Positions 1 to 6,125 of a stretch of 14,377 nucleotides of DNA are shown piece after piece. The position numbers and the translations under genes are program-made. The stretch lies in contig DATKZB010000189.1 in the NCBI GenBank assembly GCA_035528235.1, positions 1 to 14,377 on the forward strand, written 5' to 3'. The first letter of the stretch is position 1, and every line of letters begins with the position of its first letter. The stretch is from DATKZB01 sp035528235 (GTDB lineage Bacteria > Planctomycetota > Phycisphaerae > FEN-1346). The notes under the pieces are model-generated. The model did not search any database. It was not told where the DNA came from and saw nothing but the letters and a program-made list of their open reading frames with translations.

Positions 1-815
1 AGGCCGCGGAACAGGGCCACCACGCCCGGCGTGTCGAACGAGGCGGGTGTGCGGCACGCCTCCAGGTCGATCGTTATCGGGGCGTCGGGCGCCAGTTGCA
101 CGAGTTGGCGGCTGCGGATGGCGTCGTCGCGGTGTTCGCGGATCCGCTCGCCGACCTTGCCCTTGATCTCGTCGGCGCGGGCCAGCAGGGCGTCGAGCGT
201 GCCGTACTCGGCGATGAGTTTGGTGGCCGTCTTCGGCCCCACCCCCGGCACGCCGGGGATGTTGTCGCTGGCGTCGCCCATCAGGGCCAGGACGTCGCCC
301 ATCTGCTCGGGCCGCACGCCGCGCTTCTTCACGATGGCCGCGGGGTCCAGGTGCTCGAACGAGCGGGTGTCGAGCACCGTGACGCCGGGGCCGATGAGTT
401 GCTCGAGGTCCTTGTCGCGGCTGCAGATGACGACGTCGAGTCCGGCCTTCCGCCCCCGCTCGACCATGGCGGCGATGCAGTCGTCGGCCTCGTATCCCGG
501 CGACTCGACCGCCGGAATGCCCAGCAGCGAGAGAATCTCGTGGACCCGCTCGATCTGGACGGGCAGGTCGTCGGGTATGGGCCGGCGCTGGGCTTTGTAC
601 TCGGCATAGGCTTCGTGGCGGTGGGTGGGTCCCGGCAGGTCGAAACAGGCGACCAGGTACTCCGGCTTCTCTTCGCGCAGCACCTTCAGCAGCGTGGCCA
701 CGAACCCATAGGTGGCGTTGGTGGGCTCGCCCTTGGGGCTCGTCATGCTCCGGATGGCGTAGTAACTGGCGTAGAGCTGGCCGTGGCTGTCGATAATGTA
801 GAGCCGCGAGGGCAT
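1..815 (-). CDS. polA: DNA polymerase I, N-terminal 5'-3' exonuclease domain (partial, runs off left edge)
   Basis: Translated from the minus strand, this frame is open from the ATG at 815 to the window edge, giving about 271 residues. It matches the 5'-nuclease domain that opens bacterial DNA polymerase I, which removes RNA primers and flaps in replication and repair. Visible motifs are IDSHG near residue 8, SPKGEPTNATYGF (26-38), YKAQRRPIPDDL (73-84), the acidic metal site GYEADDC (107-113), SRDKDLEQL (132-140) and the helix-hairpin-helix stretch GDASDNIPGVPGVGPKTA (180-197). The carboxylates expected to bind the two metals (D9, E109, D111, D112, D134, D136, D181, D184) are all present. A GGAGG ribosome site (825-829) lies nine bases upstream of the ATG. 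The proofreading-like and polymerase domains would lie beyond the left edge. A stand-alone exonuclease cannot be excluded, but full-length polA is much more likely. Confidence 0.95.
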   Translation of the reverse strand, partial: MPSRLYIIDSHGQLYASYYAIRSMTSPKGEPTNATYGFVATLLKVLREEKPEYLVACFDLPGPTHRHEAYAEYKAQRRPIPDDLPVQIERVHEILSLLGIPAVESPGYEADDCIAAMVERGRKAGLDVVICSRDKDLEQLIGPGVTVLDTRSFEHLDPAAIVKKRGVRPEQMGDVLALMGDASDNIPGVPGVGPKTATKLIAEYGTLDALLARADEIKGKVGERIREHRDDAIRSRQLVQLAPDAPITIDLEACRTPASFDTPGVVALFRG

Positions 816-836
816 CGGACCGGGCCTCCGCGTTCC

Positions 837-864
837 AACCTAGCCCCCGGGACCGGCTTGTCAA
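837..864 (-). promoter_or_regulatory. sigma70-type promoter of polA
   Basis: On the minus strand TTGACA (859-864) is followed after 16 bases by TAGGTT (837-842). The expected transcription start is near 830, leaving a leader of about 15 bases that just holds the GGAGG site. The -35 is a perfect consensus and the -10 keeps the TA...T positions. Confidence 0.65.
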
Positions 865-983
865 GCGCGATATCCCGCCGCGCCTAACTCCTCGGTTACG
901 GGGGTGCCGTCGCGTCGGCGGGGCCAATGTGCCGCTCCCTGACGGTCGCGGGTCGGTTTCTCCCCCCCCGAAACGGAGGGGCT

Positions 984-1006
984 ACCCCCAGAATGGGGGT
1001 TTTTTT
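984..1006 (+). terminator. Intrinsic terminator with no gene in front of it
   Basis: A perfect 7-bp stem (ACCCCCA at 984-990, TGGGGGT at 994-1000) with a three-base GAA loop is followed by six T residues on the plus strand. No plus-strand gene lies upstream; polA is divergent. It may insulate the promoter at 1008 from upstream transcription or end a short untranslated RNA. A second, imperfect hairpin just before it (963-981) competes for part of the same G/C tract. Confidence 0.6.
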
Positions 1007-1007
1007 G

Positions 1008-1036
1008 TTGACAAAACTCGGGCCCAAATCTAGGGT
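1008..1036 (+). promoter_or_regulatory. sigma70-type promoter of the coiled-coil protein gene
   Basis: TTGACA (1008-1013), a 17-base spacer and TAGGGT (1031-1036) form a good promoter. It has the same style as the polA promoter: perfect -35 and a TAGG-T type -10. It begins two bases after the T-tract of the preceding terminator. The implied leader to the ATG at 1157 is about 115 bases. Confidence 0.65.
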
Positions 1037-1156
1037 TGGCCGCAGGTTACAGGGGAAGGTGCCGGTCTGCCATGGCCGTCGCTTTCTGCCTTGGCGCTTG
1101 CCGTGTTGCCGGCGTCCCGCGAGGGCCATGCACCGGTTCGAATCGGAGGTTGATTG

Positions 1157-2620
1157 ATGGCCAGGCGAATGATTCGTGCTCGACGCGCCAGTCCCTATCT
1201 GCTGTACCTGGTGATTGCGCTGTCGGTCCTGACCGTGGCCTGCGCCGTCGGCTGGGGCTGGATGTACAGCAAGAAGAACCAGACCGACCTCGGCGTGTTT
1301 GGCCAGATGCGCATCGAGAACTCGGCCGGCGATCTGGAGGGGCTTTGGCGCAGCCTGTTGGACGCCAACAAGGATGATGGCGACACCCTTCAGGACATCA
1401 TTGAGAAGAAAGACCAACTCGCCAACGTGTATCGCAGCGAGATCCAGCGCCTGACCGAGCGGCTGACCGGCGACCCGTTCAGCGCCCAGCGCGGGGCGCA
1501 GCTTCGGCAGAGCGTCAGCGACGTGCTCAAGGCGACCAACGATATTCTCGTCCAGACCGAGCAGGCCATCCAGGAGAGTTACGCCGTGGGCGGCGACGCC
1601 TCGACCGCCGACGTCAAGACGACCAGCATGCAGGCCGCCATCCGGTCGCTCGTCCAGCGCATCAAGGGCCTCGTCATCCAGGTTAAGCAGGACGCCACGG
1701 CCATCGGGAACCTCGAAGGCCAGATCAAGGGTATCCAGGACGAACTGGCCGCCGCCAAGGCCGAGCACGCCCGCCAGGCGGCCCAGAACGACTCGAACTG
1801 GAAGCAGGAAAAGGACAGCCTGGCCACCGCCCGCGACAGCGCCGTCCAGCAGAGCGAACAGTTCAAGGGAGAGCACGACCGCATTCAGGACCGCCTGATC
1901 GCCCAAGGCCGCGCCGCCGGCACCGAACGCGACAAACTCAACCGCCAGATCCTCACCCTGCAAAATAACCTCAAAGATCTCTCCGACGTCATCGCCGACT
2001 TCCGCAAGGTGCCTACCGAGACGGGCGTCGACGGCCACATCGTCAGCATCGCCGAGCAGGGCGTCGTGGCCTACGGCGACCTCGGTAAGAAAGACGGCGT
2101 GCTGTTGGGCATGACGTTCTCGGTCTTCAGTCCCAGCGAACTCGGCAAGACCAAGCCGCTCGCCAAGGCCAACTGCCGCATCGTCAAAATCATGGACAAC
2201 TCCTGCGAACTCCGCATCTACGAAATCCAGGGCGACAACCCCGTCGTCATCGGCGACGTGCTCCATAACCCCGTGTACGACCGCCAGCGCCGCATGCGGT
2301 TCGTCCTCAGCGGCAAGATGGACATCGACGGCGACGGCGTCGACGACTCCGAACAACTCAAGGCCCTCATCCAGGAGTTCGGCGGACGCATCGACACCAG
2401 CCTGACCGTCCAGGCCGATTTCCTCGTCGTCGGCGAAGAGCCCTCCGTCGTCGCCCCGCCGACCGCCGGCGCCAGCCCCATGGAACGGCAGGTCTACGAG
2501 GAGGCCCGCAAGCAGTTCATCGAGTACACCGAGGCCAAGGCCCGGGCCGAGAACTTCAGCATCCCCATCCTCTCGCTGAACCGGTTCCTCGGCCTGGTCG
2601 GTATCGCCGGCCAAGGCTGA
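1157..2620 (+). CDS. Membrane-anchored coiled-coil protein with BRCT-like C-terminal region, function unknown
   Basis: The 487-residue protein has a basic N-terminus, one membrane segment (about 14-36), and then a long Gln/Asp/Lys-rich helical region (about 60-285) typical of a coiled coil. A beta-rich stretch follows (289-375, GHIVSIAEQGVVAYGDLG then GVLLGMTFSVF), reminiscent of FlgT-C-like modules. Residues 381-427 resemble a BRCT fold (FVLSGKM, then IQEFGGRID, then ADFLVVGEEP). A DxDxDG calcium-loop-like insert (D389, D391, D393) interrupts it. The ATG at 1157 is preferred over the in-frame TTG at 1154 because GGAGG (1145-1149) sits seven bases before it. The gene has its own promoter and terminator, so it is probably monocistronic. 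The single TM with basic N-terminus suggests anchoring in the cytoplasmic membrane, but which side the coil faces is not certain. The family is not one I can name; the domain resemblances are by eye. Confidence 0.85.
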   Translation: MARRMIRARRASPYLLYLVIALSVLTVACAVGWGWMYSKKNQTDLGVFGQMRIENSAGDLEGLWRSLLDANKDDGDTLQDIIEKKDQLANVYRSEIQRLTERLTGDPFSAQRGAQLRQSVSDVLKATNDILVQTEQAIQESYAVGGDASTADVKTTSMQAAIRSLVQRIKGLVIQVKQDATAIGNLEGQIKGIQDELAAAKAEHARQAAQNDSNWKQEKDSLATARDSAVQQSEQFKGEHDRIQDRLIAQGRAAGTERDKLNRQILTLQNNLKDLSDVIADFRKVPTETGVDGHIVSIAEQGVVAYGDLGKKDGVLLGMTFSVFSPSELGKTKPLAKANCRIVKIMDNSCELRIYEIQGDNPVVIGDVLHNPVYDRQRRMRFVLSGKMDIDGDGVDDSEQLKALIQEFGGRIDTSLTVQADFLVVGEEPSVVAPPTAGASPMERQVYEEARKQFIEYTEAKARAENFSIPILSLNRFLGLVGIAGQG

Positions 2621-2640
2621 ACCGAAAGGACACGCATTCC

Positions 2641-2679
2641 AGGCGAGGCCGGCGCTGGCGTCGGCCTCGCCTTTTTTTT
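2641..2679 (+). terminator. Intrinsic terminator after the coiled-coil protein gene
   Basis: A 10-bp perfect GC-rich stem (2642-2651 with 2662-2671), extended by an A-T pair, has a ten-base loop and runs into eight T residues. It starts 21 bases after the stop codon at 2618-2620. Confidence 0.9.
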
Positions 2680-2707
2680 GAGGTTCGTCGTCGGAGGCGG
2701 TGGCTTT

Positions 2708-2734
2708 GTTTAGCCGTCGCCGGTACGGCGACGG
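2708..2734 (+). repeat. TTTAG-hairpin repeat, copy 1 (variant A)
   Basis: A 27-bp element: the foot GTTTAG, then an imperfect palindrome with arms CCGTCGCCG and CGGCGACGG around a GTA loop. It is the first of six copies (others at 4015, 4059, 5123, 5162 and 5213). It lies between the terminator at 2641-2679 and the aminotransferase start, so it may be in that gene's leader or upstream region. No convincing promoter for the aminotransferase was found between 2680 and 2790. Confidence 0.85.
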
Positions 2735-2790
2735 TCTTTGACGGTCGGCCGTCCGTGGATGCCCCGGCGGCCACGATCATCGGAGGCCCC

Positions 2791-3984
2791 ATGCAAATCT
2801 CCCGGCGTGTCAAAGCCATCCAGCCTTCCATGACCCTGGCCGTCAGCGCCAAGGCCAAGGCCATGAGGGCCCAGGGCGTCGACGTGGTCGGTTTCGGCGC
2901 CGGCGAGCCCGATTTCAAAACCCCCGAACACATCTGCGAGGCCGCCGTCAAGGCCGTCCGTGACGGCCATCACGGGTACGTCGTGCCGGCGTCGGGTCTG
3001 GCCCAACTCAAGGTGGCCGTCGCCGATTACCTCCAGCGCCGGTGCGGCCTGGCCTACGAGCCGGCCCAGATCTGTATCACGACCGGCGGCAAGTACGCCC
3101 TGTTCCAGGCGTGCCTGGCCACGCTCGAACCCGGCGACGAGGCCATCCTGCCCGCGCCGTACTGGGTGTCGTATCCCGAGCAGATCCGCTTTGCGGGGGC
3201 CGAGCCGGTCGTCATCCGGGCCGGCGCCGACCAGGGTTTCAAGATTACGCCCGACCAACTGGCCCAGGCCGTCACCGACAAGACCCGCCTGTTCATTCTG
3301 AACTCGCCCTCGAACCCCACCGGGTGCGTCTACACGCGCGACGAACTCGCCGCCCTGGCCGAGGTCGTCGTGGGGCGCGACATCTGGGTCTTCTCCGACG
3401 AGATTTACAACGAACTCGTTTATGAGGGGGTCGAGACCGCTTCGTTCGCGACGCTGGCCGACGGTCTCATGGACCAGACCATCACGTTCGGCGGCGCCTC
3501 GAAGACGTGGGCCATGACCGGCTGGCGCATCGGCTGGGCCGCCGGCCCCGCCGAGGTCATCCAGGCCATGGGCCGGCTCCAGGACCAGTCGACCTCGAAC
3601 CCGACCTCCATCGCCCAGTACGCCGCCGTCGCCGCCGTCTCGGGGCCCGAGGAACCGCTGCGGAAGATGTACGCCGAGTTCGACCGACGACGCCTCTACA
3701 TGGCCGACCGACTCGCCGCCATGCCCGGCGTCACGCTCGTCCGGCCCCAGGGCGCTTTCTACGCCTTCCCCGACTTCAGCGGCACCTACGATCGCCTGCT
3801 CGGCCGCAAGGTCGAGGGCCCCCGCAGCGTGGCCTTTGCCACGAAGATTCTCGACGAAGCCAAGGTGGCCCTGGTGCCCGGCGTCGCCTTCGGCGATGAC
3901 GACTGCGCCCGCCTCTCGTTCGCCACCAGCATGCAGCAAATCGAGAAGGGCCTCGACCGGGTGGAGACGTTCCTGAAGGGTTGA
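2791..3984 (+). CDS. aspC: Pyridoxal-phosphate aspartate aminotransferase (class I, I-gamma type)
   Basis: This 397-residue protein is a fold-type I aminotransferase that interconverts aspartate and oxaloacetate, or a related amino/keto pair, using 2-oxoglutarate/glutamate. Key parts are the N-terminal FGAGEPDFKTPEHI stretch (substrate-side glycine loop), NSPSNPTG with N175, SDEIY with D203 and Y206, SKTWAMTGWRIG with the PLP-binding lysine K238, and R374 in ARLSFATS, which would hold the substrate carboxylate. Length and order match the bacterial I-gamma subgroup. The start at 2791 begins MQISRRVKAIQPS, as the family usually does, and GGAGG lies four bases upstream, a short gap. An in-frame ATG at 2758 and a GTG at 2755 would add an unlikely 11-12 residue tail. 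Exact substrate choice (aspartate, prephenate or aromatic) cannot be read from the sequence. It is convergent with the glycosyltransferase gene. Confidence 0.93.
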   Translation: MQISRRVKAIQPSMTLAVSAKAKAMRAQGVDVVGFGAGEPDFKTPEHICEAAVKAVRDGHHGYVVPASGLAQLKVAVADYLQRRCGLAYEPAQICITTGGKYALFQACLATLEPGDEAILPAPYWVSYPEQIRFAGAEPVVIRAGADQGFKITPDQLAQAVTDKTRLFILNSPSNPTGCVYTRDELAALAEVVVGRDIWVFSDEIYNELVYEGVETASFATLADGLMDQTITFGGASKTWAMTGWRIGWAAGPAEVIQAMGRLQDQSTSNPTSIAQYAAVAAVSGPEEPLRKMYAEFDRRRLYMADRLAAMPGVTLVRPQGAFYAFPDFSGTYDRLLGRKVEGPRSVAFATKILDEAKVALVPGVAFGDDDCARLSFATSMQQIEKGLDRVETFLKG

Positions 3985-4014
3985 TCCGGCCGATGCCGAA
4001 ACCGGCGTGCCGTA

Positions 4015-4085
4015 GTTTAGCCGCGGCCGGTACGGCCGCGGGCATCGCCAGCCAAGCCCCGTCGCCGTGCCGGCGACGGCTAAAC
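4015..4085. repeat. Inverted pair of TTTAG-hairpin repeats between convergent genes
   Basis: A plus-oriented copy (4015-4041, variant B, arms CCGCGGCCG and CGGCCGCGG) and a minus-oriented copy (4059-4085, variant A) face each other across 17 bases. They fill the gap between the aminotransferase stop (3984) and the glycosyltransferase stop (4095). No T-tract follows, so this is not a classical terminator, although the hairpins could slow or protect both converging transcripts. Confidence 0.85.
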
Positions 4086-4094
4086 GGGGGCGCT

Positions 4095-5093
4095 TCAGGC
4101 GATGGCTTCCTCGACCAGCCGGCACACCGTCGGCGCAAGGACCGTAAAGTCGAACTCCCGTTCGATGCGCTCGCGCCCCGCCCGCCCCATCCGCTCGCGC
4201 AAGGTAGCGTCGCCGGCCAGCCGGCCGACGGCCGCTATCCACTCCTCGGTAGTGATGGCGTGCAGCCCCGTGATCTCGGGCCGGACGTACTCGGCGTTGA
4301 CGCCCACCGGGCTCGCCACCACCGGCAACCCGGCCGCCATGTACTGGAGCACCTTGAACCCGCACTTGCCGCGCGTGTACGGCGTGTCGGGCAGCGGCGC
4401 GATACCGACGTCGGCCTCGGCCAGCAGCCGCGCCTCGGCCTCCAGACTCCACGCGACGTTCTCGACCCGGAGGCCGTCCACCTCGAGCCCGGCGTCGGCG
4501 ATGATTCGCAGCACCAGTCCGGGCACCGCCCGGCCGAGGGCGGCAAGCGTCGGCCGCAGCGGTTCGAGTTGCTTGAGGGTGCTTCGGCTGCCGATCCACA
4601 CGAGCCGTAGCGGGCCGCGCGGCTGGTGGTCCGGCTTCGGCGCGAACTTCGCCGCGTCGAGCCCCGTCGGGACGACCTCGACCCGCGCCGCCCCGGCCGT
4701 CCGGGCATGCGCCGCCAGGGCAGGGCTCCCCGCGATGGCCAGCGCGGCCCGGGCGATCGTCCGAAGAAACCGGCGCTCGCGGCCCGCGTGCGACACCTCG
4801 GGCGAGCGGGCCTGGTACATGACGGCGTCGTCGAAGTCGTACAGCAACGGCCGGGTGGCCCCCAGCGCCGCCGCGTCCCACCACGTCAGGGTCTTTCGGT
4901 GGACCAGGACGCCGTCGAACCCGCGGCCGCGGCGGAACTGATCCCGGCGGGGCCACGGGCTTGCCGCCAGTTCCACCACCTCCGCCTCGATGCCGCGCGC
5001 CGCCAGCGGCGCCAGGTACGGCTCGATCCGCTGGCGGAACGGTGCCCCCGTGCGGTCTCGCGTCAGCACCAGCAGGCGTCTTGCGTCGGCCAC
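4095..5093 (-). CDS. GT4-like glycosyltransferase
   Basis: The 332-residue protein has the two-Rossmann-domain pattern of GT-B glycosyltransferases, which move a sugar from a nucleotide-sugar donor to an acceptor, often in envelope polysaccharide. Visible parts are an N-terminal LLVLTRDRTG segment, the acceptor-side YDFDDAV (85-91), VVPTGLD (140-146), the domain-linking WIGSRSTLKQL (166-176), and the donor-site region GKCGFKVLQYMAAGLPVVASP (242-262). The usual glutamate of the GT4 EX7E pair is replaced here by the K-C-G-F-K form that some single-substrate subfamilies use. The start is a GTG at 5093 preceded by AAAGGGA. It is soluble with no membrane segment. It may be the last gene of a minus-strand series after the dehydrogenase and epimerase, but 140 bases with three hairpins separate it from the epimerase. 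Donor and acceptor are unknown. Confidence 0.85.
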   Translation of the reverse strand: MADARRLLVLTRDRTGAPFRQRIEPYLAPLAARGIEAEVVELAASPWPRRDQFRRGRGFDGVLVHRKTLTWWDAAALGATRPLLYDFDDAVMYQARSPEVSHAGRERRFLRTIARAALAIAGSPALAAHARTAGAARVEVVPTGLDAAKFAPKPDHQPRGPLRLVWIGSRSTLKQLEPLRPTLAALGRAVPGLVLRIIADAGLEVDGLRVENVAWSLEAEARLLAEADVGIAPLPDTPYTRGKCGFKVLQYMAAGLPVVASPVGVNAEYVRPEITGLHAITTEEWIAAVGRLAGDATLRERMGRAGRERIEREFDFTVLAPTVCRLVEEAIA

Positions 5094-5122
5094 CGTGCGT
5101 CCCTTTCAACCGCGGCCAGGCC

Positions 5123-5239
5123 CCGTCGCCGTGCCGGCGACGGCTAAACTGGCGCGCCGTCGTTTAGCCGCGGCCGGTACGGCCGCGGGCGTCGGCGCCC
5201 CAACGGCAACGACCGTCGCCGTACCGGCGACGGCTAAAC
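5123..5239. repeat. Three TTTAG-hairpin repeats between glycosyltransferase and epimerase genes
   Basis: Copies at 5123-5149 (minus, variant A), 5162-5188 (plus, variant B) and 5213-5239 (minus, variant A) alternate in orientation across the 140-bp gap. The last copy overlaps the epimerase gene: the TAG of its GTTTAG foot is the epimerase stop codon (5234-5236). If the minus-strand genes are co-transcribed, three hairpins would lie in the message between them. Confidence 0.87.
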
Positions 5240-5914
5240 AGTCGTTGTAAACGGCACGCCGATGTCGGCCAGGATGATCTCGCCCGTGTAGTCCGTGGCG
5301 CCGGGCGCCTGGAATCCGGTCTTGAGCGCGGCCATCGTCACGGTCCGGGCGGCCCGGACGGTCGGGCCGAGGGGCCGGCCGGTGTCGCAGTCCAGGCCGC
5401 TCGGAATGTCGATGGCCAGCACGGGCCTCCCGGCCGCGTTGACGGCCTCAATCACGCCGGCGTACGGCTCGCGTATCTCGCCGCGCGTGCCCGTGCCCAG
5501 CAGACCGTCGACGACGAGGTCGGCCCGCGCCAGCAGCGGCACCAGCGGCGGGAGCACCGTCTCGACCGGCCCGTCGAGGACGGTTATCGCGAGGCCCATC
5601 CTTTCGAGTATCTCCAGGTTCGTCGCGGCGTCGCCGCCCACCTGGTCGCGCGCCGCCACAAGGACCACGTCGGCCCGGATGCCGTCCATCGCCAGGTGCC
5701 GCGCGACCACGAATCCGTCGCCGCCGTTGTTGCCCCGCCCGGCCAGGACCAGGACGCGCGGGGTCCCCAGGCCGGCGATCATCCGGCGGGCCGCGTCGGC
5801 GATCTGGCGGCCGGCGTTCTCCATCAGCACGATGCCGGGGATGCCGAGGTCCTCGATGGCGTGACGGTCGAACGCGCGGATTTCGTCGCGGGTGGCGACC
5901 GGCCGGGTTGGCAT
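5234..5914 (-). CDS. nnrE: NAD(P)H-hydrate epimerase (YjeF N-terminal domain only)
   Basis: This 226-residue protein matches the epimerase half of the nicotinamide-nucleotide repair system, which interconverts R- and S-NAD(P)HX so that a dehydratase can restore NAD(P)H. Motifs are MENAG (31-35), the phosphate-binding loop GRGNNGGDGFVVARHL (59-74), DLVVDGLLGTG with D136, AIDIPSG with D169, and MAALKTG with K198. The ADP/ATP-dependent dehydratase domain (NnrD) that is often fused behind it is absent, so it would have to be encoded elsewhere. The start at 5914 is set by AAGGAG (5923-5928) eight bases upstream. The frame stays open to 6031, but that extra part is only repeat DNA. It lies downstream of the alcohol dehydrogenase, an NAD(P)-dependent enzyme. 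The stop codon comes from a repeat element. Confidence 0.93.
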   Translation of the reverse strand: MPTRPVATRDEIRAFDRHAIEDLGIPGIVLMENAGRQIADAARRMIAGLGTPRVLVLAGRGNNGGDGFVVARHLAMDGIRADVVLVAARDQVGGDAATNLEILERMGLAITVLDGPVETVLPPLVPLLARADLVVDGLLGTGTRGEIREPYAGVIEAVNAAGRPVLAIDIPSGLDCDTGRPLGPTVRAARTVTMAALKTGFQAPGATDYTGEIILADIGVPFTTTV

Positions 5915-5930
5915 GTTTCGGGCTCCTTGC

Positions 5931-6125
5931 GCCGAGCAACGCGCCGCGCAAGCGCGGCGGCTAACACGGCGCCGCGCAACGCGCCGCGCAAGCGCGGCGG
6001 CTAACACGGCGCCGACCAACGCGCCGCGCAAGCGCGGCGGCTAACATTGTGCCGACCAACGCGCCGCGCAAGCGCGGCGGCTAACACGGCGCCGACCAAC
6101 GCGCCGCGCAAGCGCGACGGCTAAG
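5931..6125. repeat. 40-bp tandem repeat array of TTAG-hairpin units (4.9 copies)
   Basis: Units begin at 5931, 5971, 6011, 6051 and 6091, exactly 40 bases apart. Each unit carries a palindrome CGCCGCGC-AA-GCGCGGCG followed by GCTAAC, so on the minus strand it reads (G)TTAGC then hairpin. Units differ at few positions: 5936-type a/g/c changes, CACGGC versus CATTGT in unit 3, and a stem-breaking G to A in unit 5 (6117). The array fills the gap between the dehydrogenase stop (6121-6123) and the epimerase ribosome site (5923-5928), and unit 5 supplies the dehydrogenase stop codon. There are no unique spacers, so it is not a CRISPR. Confidence 0.95.

Noticed and set aside
927..1157. Small 76-codon frame upstream of the coiled-coil gene
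   Set aside because: No ribosome site; it crosses a terminator and a promoter and has Arg/Pro-rich random composition.
896..2614. A 572-codon open frame antisense to the coiled-coil protein gene
   Set aside because: It is a codon-bias shadow: Asp/Leu/Val/Gly-rich with no domain, and the plus-strand frame has promoter, ribosome site, TM segment and terminator.
4015..4085. Bidirectional intrinsic terminator between convergent genes
   Set aside because: Strong hairpins but no T-tract on either strand, and the same element occurs elsewhere in other contexts, so it is listed as a repeat only.
2710..5109. A 799-codon minus-strand open frame crossing the aminotransferase and glycosyltransferase genes
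   Set aside because: It runs antisense to one real gene and out of frame with another, through repeats. Composition is Arg/Gly/Pro-rich and nothing is recognisable.
5915..6031. N-terminal extension of the epimerase, as a signal-peptide-like Ala/Arg stretch
   Set aside because: The extra residues are translated 40-bp repeats. The ATG at 5914 has a good ribosome site and fits the family's usual start.
5931..6125. Possible CRISPR array
   Set aside because: Units are contiguous 40-bp copies with the whole unit conserved; there are no unique spacers and no cas genes.
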